Below, one piece after another: positions 1 to 11,780 of a stretch of DNA of 64,000 nucleotides (the first letter of the stretch is position 1; each line of letters starts with the position of its first letter). The notes under the pieces were generated by a model. The model was given only the letters and a program-made list of their open reading frames with translations. It had not been told where the DNA came from and searched no databases. Location of the stretch: the NCBI RefSeq assembly GCF_027172205.1, contig NC_070614.1, positions 49,106,001 through 49,170,000 of the forward strand, read 5' to 3'. The position numbers and the translations under genes were made by a program. Source of the stretch: Podarcis raffonei (Eukaryota; Chordata; Lepidosauria; Squamata; Lacertidae).

Positions 1-158
1 CCTGAAGCACCACTTTAGCTAATGGGGCCTCCTGCTGCTGCCACGCTGCCGGAGCACAATTTCTGTTCTCATCCTGAAGCAAAGTTCTTAACCTGAAGCA
101 CTATTTCGGGGTTAGCGGAGTCTGTAACCTGAAGCGTATGTAACCCGAGATACCACTG
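1..158. mobile_element. MITE, mariner/Tigger-like family A, cut by window edge
   Basis: The segment matches the copies at 12943-13168 and 24200-24424 almost word for word (cctgaagcaccacttt, ttctgttctcatcctgaag). It ends in the shared terminus taccactg followed by TA. The left terminal inverted repeat lies outside the window. The family is non-autonomous: no transposase is visible in any copy. The superfamily is inferred from the TA target duplication and the CAGTGGTACC end. Confidence 0.75.
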
Positions 159-160
159 TA

Positions 161-1425
161 TTATACTGCCCACCCTGCTCCTCTTCTAGACTAGGCTAGA
201 CCTTCGCCTGCAAAAGCTCACGCCAGCTATGGCAAACTCATAAAGAGGGCCGTGCCAGATCAGATCCAAGACCTTTCAGTCTGGTCTGGCGTTCTGTTCC
301 AAGAGTAGCCAGCCAAATGCCTGGGGAAAGCCCACAAGAGGAGTTGAGCCCAGTCTGTCTGAGGGTGTTTCCAGATGACTCGTTTACCGAGCATTTAACC
401 TGATCTGTTTGCAGGGAGACTAGAAGGCAGTTGGCCATTTAAAAAGCACTCATGATTTGTTTGTGGGGAGGTGAGGCAACTCTGTCAAAGCAAGCTACCT
501 CACAACCACCAGTACGTTGCAAAAAGCCCAATATTTTGGGGAGGTGGAGGGTTTGTTTTTGCACAAGACCGCCTAATGCGCTATAATTGCACAACCTGAA
601 TTTGCCAGAATCCCATCCCCAAACAGAGACAATCTGGAAGAGCCCAAAGTTTTATTGGTTGTCATGGTATCATGGGGTGTGGGTGTTGTTAGGGGAGGGG
701 TAGTACCTCTGCGGGGGGAAACACACACACATTGTGCTCCTTCTGGGGTAGTTTGTCCACCTTTGCACTCATCTCTCTCTTTTGGCTCCTGGAAGCTGCC
801 AGCATGCGACAGCGGCCACAGCCCGGGAAACAGCTACAACTAGCCAGCTAAATCAGATGAGGACAGCTGATGGGTCTCAAACCCTCGGTGAGTTAGGGAC
901 TTCCTCTGCATGTGAAGGCAAGTTCTGGCAGACTGAATGGATGAGAGCAAGAGTAGGCCCCAGAAGGCACTTTCTACATGTGCTGTAGAGGGGAAAGGGG
1001 GCAGATGGAAAGGTAGCTCATCTAGGAGAAGGAAAACTAATTCTAAACCTCTGCTGCCTTGTGGGATATCTTCACGTGTATACCCTACACAAATCCAGTG
1101 CGGAGACCCTAAGGCAGTTGAATGGCGCCTTGTACTCCTTCCTGCAACTCTTGCAGCCAAGCTGGTGCCAAATGTCTTGCTCTGCTTTCCTTTGGACCAC
1201 ATCAGCGAGGCTGAGAGGGGAGTCTTGTCGTCTTTGCAGCCCAGGACCTCCAGACACACTGCCTAGACTTGCGTATTGGGGAGGTCGCCGCTAATGAAAC
1301 GGTTTGACTTCACCCCCAGAGGCACACTCCATTGTCTCTCGAGACATACAGATGCCAACAACAACATGCCAACTCGTTCACATCTCGCTCAGGCAGACGC
1401 ACAACTGAAAATCCACAGTGGTCTT
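161..1425. other. No gene recognised downstream of CDH24
   Basis: This is the stretch beyond the likely CDH24 poly(A) site. No conserved coding exon was recognised on either strand and the short open frames are not protein-like. A minus-strand AATAAA lies at 651-656 and could be a more distal CDH24 poly(A) signal or chance. Confidence 0.5.
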
Positions 1426-1444
1426 TTTTTTAGAAAATAAATTG

Positions 1445-1450
1445 TTTATT
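1445..1450 (-). terminator. CDH24: Poly(A) signal AATAAA, probable CDH24 3' end
   Basis: The plus strand reads TTTATT, so the minus strand carries AATAAA about 1 kb past the CDH24 stop. Cleavage would be expected 10-30 bases further on, near 1415-1435. Confidence 0.5.
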
Positions 1451-2167
1451 ACGAAATTATAACATGGATGTCCCCCACCCAACACCGATTATGCCTTAGC
1501 TCCCTAGAATAAAATTGTCCTGGCTATAGAAAGTCCCTTTGTGGTATCAGGAAAGGAGGGCTTTGTCCAGAGGTCAGAGGCCAGATCTCGTCCTCCGCCC
1601 TCGCTGCGATCTCCACGCCTTTTCCTGGGAGCCCATGCAGGGGTGCTGGTGGTGAGGTCAGAAGCCCTGCCCTGGCTGGGGGGGCTGCAAGTTGAATGAG
1701 AGGTAAATCCATGCTGGCAAGACTGGATTGTTAGGGTCCAGGTAGGGAGGGAGTTTGGTACCAAAGGATTCTGGGAGAAAATGAATGCATAGAGTTATTT
1801 TGTACAGGAGAAGGGGGAAAGAAAAGAACGGAAACCAAAAACAGAATAAACACGGCACAGGTAACAGCAAAATGAAGAGAAAACAATGTGAATTACAGAG
1901 GGGACCAAAACAAAACCAACCCAAAGCAACCCATAACATTTTTGTTTAAAGGCTGAACAAATGACAAAGTAGCATAATGGAAAGGGAATCGAGGACGTCT
2001 AAAGGAACAGAGTAAGGAATGGTGGAAGCTGGAAGTGCAAAGTAGCTGAAGAAGGGAAAAGAAGAATCCGAAATAAAATCAAAGTAATTTAAACATGAAA
2101 GATTTGGGGAGCGGGAAAACCGCGAGAGAATGAAAGATGCACTCAAAGAATAATTGGGGTGGCTAAC

Positions 2168-2278
2168 CTGTGGCCCTGCAGATGTTGCACAACCACAGCC
2201 CCCCCCCATCATCCCTGACCGCCGGCCATGCCGGGTGGGACTGATGTGACTCAGAAACATCTGGAAGGCCACAGACCA
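2168..2278. mobile_element. Palindromic hAT-like MITE in the CDH24 3' UTR
   Basis: The left arm reads cctgtggccctgcagatgtt and the right arm acatctggaaggccacag, which are imperfect inverted repeats. The wording is the same as the hAT-type palindromes at 16484, 20667 and 22900. It would be transcribed as part of the CDH24 3' UTR and could fold into a hairpin. Confidence 0.5.
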
Positions 2279-2451
2279 GCCGCCCCGGCCTACAGGGAGG
2301 CGACGCAAACAAAGACAGGAGATGTCTAGACGACAAGCTGAAACCGAGAGCGAACCAAAAGGGAGAAAGCAACAAGCAACACGACAGGGACGGAGAGGAC
2401 TGGAGGGCCGCGCTGTTCTGTGGATGTGACCCCTCCCCGGTTCGAAGTCCC

Positions 2452-2966
2452 TCAGGTTGGAGGTGGCCCTTCTGGGGTGCCGTAGAGCTCAGCCAGTGTT
2501 CGGAAGAGTGGCCCCCATTCTTCCAGGTACTCATACCCTCCGGCGTCACTGTCGCCCGCGCACGAGGACCCCGGGGAGCTGAGGGAGCCGGCCGAGGAGC
2601 CCTGTCCCTCATAGCCGTACACCTGGATGGAGTCGTAGGGGGGGACGGAGGGGTCGGCGTCCACTTCGCTCAGGCGGGCCGCCAGGAAGCTGGCCACGTC
2701 GTGGGGCTGCGGGGGCAGGCGGGCCGGCAAGGAGGGCGGGAAGTGCAGGCGGGGAAGCACGTCCCGCCGGAAGAGGCGGCGCTGCTGAGGCGGCGGAGGG
2801 GCAGCGTCGGGGTTCTGCAGGGCGGCCATGTCGAAGGCCTCCGTGTCCTCTTCGCCCCCGCCCTCGTCGTCGTAGGTGATGATGTTCTCGCGGACGTCCT
2901 CTTCTTCGAAAGGCAGCAGCGCCGCCTGCTTCTGCCTCCGGAGGGCGACAAACAGCAGCACCAGGG
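2452..2966 (-). CDS. CDH24: CDH24 coding exon 11: end of TM and cytoplasmic tail
   Basis: The exon completes the membrane span ([14 protein letters not shown]) and encodes the whole cytoplasmic domain. It contains [18 protein letters not shown] (p120-catenin region) and [17 protein letters not shown] (beta-catenin region), then the C-terminal [14 protein letters not shown] proline-rich stretch of 4-5 P before [12 protein letters not shown] differs from mammals. The acceptor AG lies just above 2966 and the stop TGA is at 2452-2454. Confidence 0.95.
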
Positions 2967-4997
2967 CTGGATGCAGGGAGGCGGGTGGCAGGTGCGGGCA
3001 GAAAGAAGCAGGGGAAGAAGAAGAAGAAGAAGTGTTTGGATTTGATATCCCGCTTTATCACTACCCGAAGGAGTCTCAAAGCGGCTAACATTCTCCTTTC
3101 CCTTCCTCCCCCACAACAAACACTCTGTGAGGTGAGTGGGGCTGAGAGACTTCAAAGAAGTGTGACTAGCCCAAGGTCACCCAGCAGCTGCATGTGGAGG
3201 AGCGGACACGCGAACCCAGTTCACCAGATTACGAGTCCACCGCTCTAACCACTACACCAGACTGGGTCTCTGGGGAGAAGGACAGGCGTTAGCAAGGCAC
3301 AACAAACAGCAGGGCTTTCACCACCACACACCCCCATATGCCTTGTTGGATGCTTCTTGTGGAATCAGAAGGACATAATACAATAAGAGCCTTCCCAGGC
3401 CAGGCCAATGGCCCCTCGAGTCCAACATCTTGTTTTCACAGCGGCCGGAAACCCGCAAGCAGGACCTGAGTGCAACAGAGCTGTTCTCCACTCCATCTTC
3501 AGTGGAGGTGGAAAAGGCTCATTCTCAAAAGTCCACCCTCCATAATTAAAACAACACAACAAGATGGAAGAAGTAAAAAAATATTGAGATCACACATGGG
3601 TGAAGGGGAGTGGGGGGGTATAGGAGAACTTATAAAAATTTCTAATAGAATATTTCTAATTGCGCTGCATTTATATACAGCAAAGGGAAGCCTATAGCAA
3701 TTAGGTATATTTTAATTTAGTCAATGATGTAATAGGCTTATGTTACAAAATGAATATGGATTTTGAATTTGATGTTTGTAATTCTTTTTTCGGTTTTGGA
3801 ATAAAGTTTTAAAAAGAAGAAGTCCACCCTCCATGTTTCTAGAGGTCCTCTGCTCAGTTTTGACTCCCCTCCTTGGCGCCCAACCTCTGCTCTCAGATCT
3901 TTTCGGTGACTCTTTCTGAGCTCGTGATCTGCAAGGCCCACATTCTTGGAATACCATAACAGTGGCTCACTCTACTGCTTTGCTCTTGACCCCAGGACTC
4001 TGTCTCAACCCCTGGCACTGTTAACAGAAGCCCACGTTCACATTTCAAGCTGTTGGTTTTTGTTGTTGTTGTCCGAGATCCATCCTTAGATAAACATTAG
4101 AGATTTAGATAAACAGCCTCTTCCTAGTTTTGAAACTTGATCTCCAGGAATCATTGATTCCACTCATTCTGAAAATCTACCCCTGCCCTGTCTGGGTTTT
4201 CGGTGAGGATGGACAAATCGTCCAACTGCAGTTACTCATTTTTTAAAAAAACACTCTTAAATTCACTTCTCCACATTTCTGCAGTAAATTGCAATTTTTA
4301 AAAATCCTTGGGAAAATTTGTTCTAGCACAGATCTCCCATGATTACGCTCCTGCACGCAGTTTTAGCTAAGATGCAAAATTTCGCAAGCAATTTCCCCCT
4401 AACACAATGCATTTCTGTACGTAATTTGCAGTAACGTTTCTACGCACACTTCCTGCTAACATAAACATGCTTGCACCAGTTGTTTGTTTGGCAAACTGCA
4501 TCACAAAATTCTGAAACGCGTGAACTCTGAAGTTTAGCTATGTTTCGGTTTGCGTATTGGTGCAGAAGTGTGAATTGCCGATCTTCTCACTGGAGTGCGG
4601 AAAGAATCAAATTCCTACCCCCTCCCCAGTTCGCAGCCCCCATTTCTGCCGCCTGAGTGCAGCCCCTGTTCTTTCTCACCAAGCAAAGTGCCCACACAGG
4701 CGAGGATGGCTAGAAGGGCACCCGTGCTGAGGCCTGCCGGGGAGCCCAGGGCCTCGGCCCCGCAGGAGTGCATGGCCCCATCGCGCCGACACCGGCAGAT
4801 GCTGACGGTCAGGGTGGGGGAGCCTGTGCGGGTGGGAGAGCCCCCGTCCACCAGTTCCAGCGGCACCAGCAGGGACCCGCCTTGTGTGGGCAGGCGGGCG
4901 GCACGAAGTAGCAAGGAGGCAGAGTTATCTGGGGAGGGAGAAGATGAAAGGCGGTTAGGGGAACAAACTTATAGACCGCAGCATAAGGCGGTGTAAG

Positions 4998-5039
<42 letters not shown>

Positions 5040-8000
5040 AGAGCTCTGAAAATCATAATATCAACAAACCCTTCAAAACAGTAAGGCCGCCCTACAAACA
5101 TCAGAAACAAAGCAATTTTCTCAGCTATAAAATTGATATTCCATAAATGATTGGGGTACCCCTTGGGGAAAGCACTCCTAAACAAAAATGGATTCAGTAG
5201 GCACCTAAGCATCCTGGCACTAGGCGATGGTCTTATTTCAGCTGGTAATTGATCCCAGAGAGCTGGAGCTGCAACACTAAAAGCCTAGTTTGTACTACAG
5301 GCTAAGCACACAACTCTCTGCAACTCCCCATCTGAGAAGCGCAGTAGCTAGGCAGTGGGGTCCCTCGGATATATTGGTCTTGAGTTAGAACCACAGAATT
5401 GTAGAGTTCGAGGGGTCCCCAGGGGTCATCTAGTCCAGCCCCCTGCAGTGCAGGAACCGCAGTCAAGTTGCTCAGGGCTTTAAATGCCAAAAGGCAAACC
5501 TTGAACTGCATCCGTGTTGGCAGCCTGTGCGGCAGAGGTGTCGATGGGATGCCCTGGGTCAACCTAGCTGCTGTATCCTGTGCCAGCTGCCCCTCCCAGG
5601 GGAAGCCCCATATAGAGACCACGTTGTGGAAATCCAGGCTTGAGGTTCTCAGCGCCAAAGTCACGGCAGCCAAGCTATGTCAGTCGAGGAGCAGCTGCAA
5701 CCAAATGTGGTCAAAGGCACTCCTAGACTTTGGCTAATGAAACAATCTATGGTCTTCGAAGCTGTGTGTCAAGGTTATCATTTCCCTTTGTTGTTATGGT
5801 ATGTTTTCTGCGTGTTTTCATATTGCAGACTGCCCTGTGGTCCTCGGACGAAAGGTGGTACAGAAATTCAATTAGCGACAAACAACAACCGTAACAGCCA
5901 CTGGTGCCAGCTGTGCCTTGAGTGACAAAGATGGATCCAGCAGCAGCCCCAGGCTATGTACCTGTTCCTTCCTTTACTGTCCGCAACAGGTAACTGAACT
6001 ACGCTCTGGACGTGGGCAGCACTTGCACACAGGACCTCTGTCTTTCCAGGGTTTAAGCTCTGTTTGTTGGCACTCATCCAGCCCTCCACTGTGGCCAGAT
6101 GGTGGTTCAGAGCCTGCCTGGCCATTCTCAATTCAGAGGCTACATACTGTAGGTACCAATCGCCTGAGGAGCATTCCTAAGGGTTTCATATGCTAAGTAG
6201 CATTAGGGGGGAAAGAGTGCCCCACAGCACCCCAAAACATAGATGCCAAGGCTGAGGAGCATTTTCTCCAATGCTACTCTCCGGTGATGATCCTGCAGGA
6301 ACCGCTGTAAAGCAGTGCCCCCAACACCCATCCTACAGAGAGGACGCCACGGTTGATGGTGTGTCAAAAGCCACAGAGAGATCAAGCAAAAGAAGCAAGG
6401 TTGCCGTTGTGGAGTCCCCTTTTCCCTCTCCTGGAAGAGCTCAAGGCCAATTCAGACCTGAAACCGTTCTGAAATGAGTCGAGATCCGTGGTTCCCAAAC
6501 CACCCTCCTCCTTGGTTCCATAAACTCATGCCCAATGTCCCCTGCCCTACAAAAAGCACCACTCAGAATAGCAGTCGGCACGACCCACTAAGGAAGATAA
6601 TAACACAATAAAATTAAACAGTAACGATTCATTGCACATGTATTCAAAATCCAATTAAAACTATTTAGTTTAATTAATTCAGCAAAGTTGATGAACTCGA
6701 TCCAGGGATACCAGCGTTTCAAGGTCTGATTGTCATTTACACGTCCAGCTGCCGCCACCACCAACCAGCCCCCCAGCCCTTGCCTCTTAGCGCCCCCCCC
6801 AGGTTATCCCACTACCTCCCAGGCCACTGGACAAGATGACCAGCTTTATCTGAGATTGCCTACCAACCGCCTGGGACGTTTGAGAAAGCCACACCTGAGA
6901 GCAATTCCTCACCCTTGTTGTCTCGCACAGTGACGTTCGGGTCCCTGGCCCCAAGCGGGGAGCGGATTATGATGCGGCTCACGTTCCCGTCCTCGTCTCG
7001 ATCCACCACTCGGATCAGCTGCACCAACTAGCGGGAGAAGGGGAAAGGAAAGGGGTGAAGGAGCCAAGCTGCGGCCTCCTCGCCTAGCTCCATTCCTCCC
7101 CCCGCCCCGTTTTATTTATTAACATTCTTACATTACATTGGTAAACATTGTCATATTACATTACAGAGCTTATTATAATATATTTTCCAACATGTATACC
7201 GAGATTATATACAAACTTTATATACCTGGAAAAAAAGAAAAGAAAAGCAAAGGGAAAAAACAAAGGCAAACCCCCCCCCAAATCATATACGTACCAACAC
7301 ATTGGACTTCCTGTCTATCCCGTTGTATATTCCTTTTTCAACAAATGAATGTACTCATATTATTGTATATTTCTTTTACATTTTATCTAATACATTCCTA
7401 TAACAATATGTGCCGCCTAGCTCCACCCCAATAGCCAAACCGGTGGGCGTTATTACCCGTAGCAGGTCCTAGGTAGCACTTACGTGGCCGGGGGCGGCAT
7501 TGTCACAGACAAAGGGCTCGTAGCTGTGCTCCAGCTGGGGCGGGTTGTCGTTGACGTCCAGAATCTGGATGGCCACTTGGACGTGGGAGGCCTGTGTGGG
7601 GCTGTCTGGGGGCAAGAGCGGGGGGATGGGGAGCAGTCCACAGGCCACACACAGCGTGAGGCGGCCGAGGAAAAGCCACGCGGGACATGCCGGGAATGGA
7701 ATGCAGGCGACACGGAGGGACACGCAACAGGCAATTCACCAACACCCCCAAATTAAAAAATGTTAAAGTTGCAAAGGGGGAAAGCCGTACAGATCAGCAG
7801 CCCCAGGCCAGGGCAGTTCCATGTGACCAGTGTGCATACGAAGCCATAGGATTAGACGCAGTCCACGTCAGAGAGATTACAGCAGGCAAAGAGGGGGCAT
7901 AGGAGCGCATGCGAGGCGGACCATAAGGTGGGGTAGTTAGGAGGTTACACAAAAATGAACACAAGGCAGGTACACAGAAATTGGCACCCATGCGAATACA

Positions 8001-11000
8001 GCATTTTAGATCGCGCGCACACACACAGCCCCATAAGATCCAAGGAGAGGGAGGGGCCAGCGCATGGTGTGCCGCGTTTACACGGGGGGTAAGGAGATGC
8101 ACGCGATCAAGCAGCCACATTGCGCCCGGCGTATACAACCATGCAAAAACAAGGGAGCCAGTGAGGTGCGCAGGCCACAGAATTGGAATGCAGAGGAGTG
8201 CGTCGCCGCCACGCCAGATGTGCACGGTGATCACGACAAGTAAGGAGCCACACGGGACAAAGATGGCAGAAAAGAGCAAAGTGCGTGAGGCAGGTGGCGC
8301 AAAGAGGAAGTGCATCCCGAGCAGAAAGCCGCATGCAAAACGATGCACAGAGAGAGAAAGAGAGCGAGAGAGACAATGAGTAAATATTTGCCCATTGGGA
8401 AATAGGCGTATATATTGCACACTGTGGAATAAAAGCATTGGTTGCGGTGTCTGTTGACAGGGGGGAATCGGACCCGCAAATGAATACCCCAAGCCCTGCC
8501 ACCACATCCCAGAGCCACCCACCTGGCCCTCCCCAAACCCACCCGTCCCTTACCAAGTTCTGTTGCCACCACGGTCATGTTATGCCAGGGCAAGAGCTCC
8601 CGGTCGAGCGGCACAGAGGTCAGGATCGTCCCGTCCTGAGGGTTGATGCTGAAATAGCGCTCGGGGTCCGTGTGCGGAAGGATGGAGTATCTAGAAGATG
8701 GGGGGGAACCTGGGGCATCAGGTTGTCGTGGCAACCAGGTACAAATGGAGCAACTGTAACTTTCACACACAAGGCAGGCAGATGCTAATCCGCACAGTCC
8801 CCACCCCACCCCTGCTCCTGCGGCCCCCCGCTTGCCGTTACCGGATGGCGCTGCTGGGGGAGTCGAGGTCCACGGCTGTCACCTTGCCCAGTAGGGTCCC
8901 CGGGGGGCTGTTCTCGTAGACGGCGAGGTGGTAGTCGGAGCGGGAGAAGGCCGGGGGCTCGTCGGCGTCCTCCACCGTGATGCGGACGGTGGCCATGTCC
9001 TTGAAGGGGCCTTTGCGGATGTACTGGGGGTCAATGAGCGTGTTGGTGGCTTCCACACGGAAGGTGTACGAGTGGCGCGATTCGAAGTCGAGGGGCTGCG
9101 GGAGGGTTTGGGCAAGTTAGAGGGGGAACCGGAGGGAAAGAGGGATGGGAGCTCTATGGGACTGGGAGACGGCAATGGGGATGCTTGTGGAAGTGGAATA
9201 GTGAAGGTCAGGGTCACTTCTTAGCGTGGGTCAGGGAAATAAGAAAAGCAGGCCGTGAAGCTACAACTAAGGTGCAAGGCTGGAAGCCTCTGTCAGTCGT
9301 CTACTGAGTATTCAGTATTGCTCAGTCCAGGCTGACAGTTTAGCAGCCATATCTAGCCAGTTCCAGGTCTCATCAATCCCACTTTCCTGAGCATCCTGTT
9401 GGTGACCACATTTGCTGGGACATTAGGACTTATTCCACTGCTTTAAAGGACATCAGAACATAAAAGTCGTCTGCTGGCTCAGGACTGCAATACCTCAAGG
9501 ACCACCTCTTTCCATATGAACCTGCCCGGACCCTGAGATCACCTTCTGAGGCCCTTCTTCATGTGTCTCCGCCTCGGGAGGTCCAGAGGGTGGCAACATG
9601 AGAACGGGGCCTTCTCTGCAGTGGCTCCCCATCTGTGGAATGCTCTCCCCAGCAAAGTTCGCCTGGCGCCTTCATTATACACCTTTAGGCACCAGGCAAA
9701 AACCTTCCTTTCTAACCAGGCCTTTGGTTGACCTGATTGACATAATCTACCCTTTTAAAATGTGGCTCTTTTGCGGGGGGCATTATTGTTCTTATTTTGA
9801 TTTTATATATTGGGATCTTTTCTGTGAACTGCCCTGAGACCTCTGGGAATAGGGTGGTATAAAAATTCAATAGATAAAATCATCATCAGTGGTCTTCCCC
9901 TCCATGAACTTGTTGAATCCTTCAGAACCCACAGCTCCCATCTTTTGCTGCCTGCGGGGCAAATGGAGGGGGTGGTCCCTGGGAGGGAGGAAGGAGGATC
10001 AGAGCCCCCCTAATTCCAAGGTACCCCCAGAATGGGGGCGCCTCCACCAACCTTTTTCACTGTGATGATCCCATCCTGCCCCAGCGCATCGGTGTGGATA
10101 GCGAAGGCTTCGGCCCCGTCGCCTCCGTCCAGAATGCTGTAGGCCAGCAGAGCATTCTCCCCTTCGTCGGGGTCGTGCGCTCGCAACCGCCCCACGGCAG
10201 AGCCGGGAGGTGCAGTCTCTACCACGGAAAACTGGTAGGAGCCTGGGGGATGGGAAGGAAGTGCAGGGAAACAGGCGTGTGTATGCGAGAGAATGGGCGG
10301 CAGCCAACAAAGCAAGGACTTTTGGCTAACCAGCAGAATCTCCCCACTCCTCTTCCTGTATGTCCCCCTAAATCAATCTATCTATCTATCATTAAATTTT
10401 CTGTTTTACAGTTTAAAATACTCATTTAAACATCCTTAAAACATCAATGACTTCCCTTCTTCTCTTTCCACGGTTCATTTTGCATATCATAAATCCCTGC
10501 CTATTTTACGGAAACTAAACCATTCACTATCCCATTATTACATCCATCAAAACTTACTCACACAGTTGAATTTATCTTAATGCTGCCAAAGTTTTCAAGT
10601 GTGCACAATTTGCCCCCATATATTCAATAAACATTTCCCAGTCTTCCCTAAATGCATGTTCTTCTTGTTCTCTTATTCTATATGTTAAGTCTGCAAGCTG
10701 CGCATATTCTGTCAGCTTAAGTTGCCACTCTTCTTTAGCTGGGAACTCACTCATTTTCCATTTTTGGGCTAACAAAACACAGGCCGCAGTGGTAGCATGC
10801 ATAAATAACCTTTTTTGACACCTGGGAATCTCAGTCTGAATTATCCCCATCAAAAAGGACTCTGGTGTTTTGTTTTTGGAAAAGTACTTTTAAACATTTT
10901 TTTCAATTCATTATGGATCATTTCCCAATACTCTTTTACCCTTTTACAAGTCCACCACATGTGAAAGAACGTTCCCTCAACCTCTTTGCATCTCCAGCAC

Positions 11001-11732
11001 CCTATATCCTAAGGGCTGCCCGTACCTTTCAGCGTGAATGTGGGGACAGGAGACAGAGGGGGATTTCTGCTGCATGAGCATAAATCCTTGCACTAGCAGA
11101 AGCAGGCTGTGTACACAGCCCACATTGAAAGCACATCCCTCCCTGCCTCAGAGGATCCTGGTAACTGTAATTTACTTCCCACAGAGCAGCATTTACCAGT
11201 ACCCTTAAAATACAGTTCCCAGGATTTTGTGTGTGTGTGCATGTGCTTTAAATGCACAGTGTGTACACAGCAATTCTCTGTTAAAGACTACCAAATCATA
11301 GAGTCATGGAATCATAGAATTGTAGGGACCCCCAGGGGCCATCTAGTCCAACCCCCTGCAATGCAGGCATCTCAACTAAAGCATCCATGACAGATAGACG
11401 GTCCTGTATACCTGAAGAAGTGTCTCCACCCCCATCATCCAGCCCGGACACTGAGGTCCAGCGCTGAGGGCCTTCTGGCAGTTCCCTCGCTGCGAGAAGT
11501 GAGGTTACAGGGAACCAGGCAGAGGGCCTTTTCGGTGGTGATGCCTGCGCTGTGGAACGCCCTCCCAGCAGATGTCAAGGCAATAAACTACTATTTTACC
11601 TTTAAAAGACAACTGAAGGCAGCCCTGTTTGGGGAAGTTTTTAATGTCTGATGCTGTGTTGTTTTTAATATTCAGTTGGAAGCCGCCCAGAGTGGCTGGG
11701 GAAACCCAGCCAGATGGGTGGAGTACAAATAA

Positions 11733-11780
<48 letters not shown>

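Larger units (their letters stand above)
1430..2451 (-). other. CDH24: CDH24 3' untranslated region
   Basis: The region runs from the CDH24 stop codon to the first good minus-strand poly(A) signal (AATAAA at 1445-1450), giving a 3' UTR of about 1 kb. It contains a copy of a palindromic MITE at about 2168-2278. The cleavage position is inferred, since no transcript data are available here. Confidence 0.55.

Noticed and set aside
7794-8522. 242-codon minus-strand open frame between CDH24 exons 7 and 8
   Set aside because: It is intronic. Its frame does not continue the cadherin and it encodes no recognisable domain; the real exons on both sides splice in phase without it.
10572-10853. 93-codon minus-strand frame as a host gene
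   Set aside because: It is the C-terminal end of L1 ORF2, with the upstream part in neighbouring frames and an L1-type 3' UTR.
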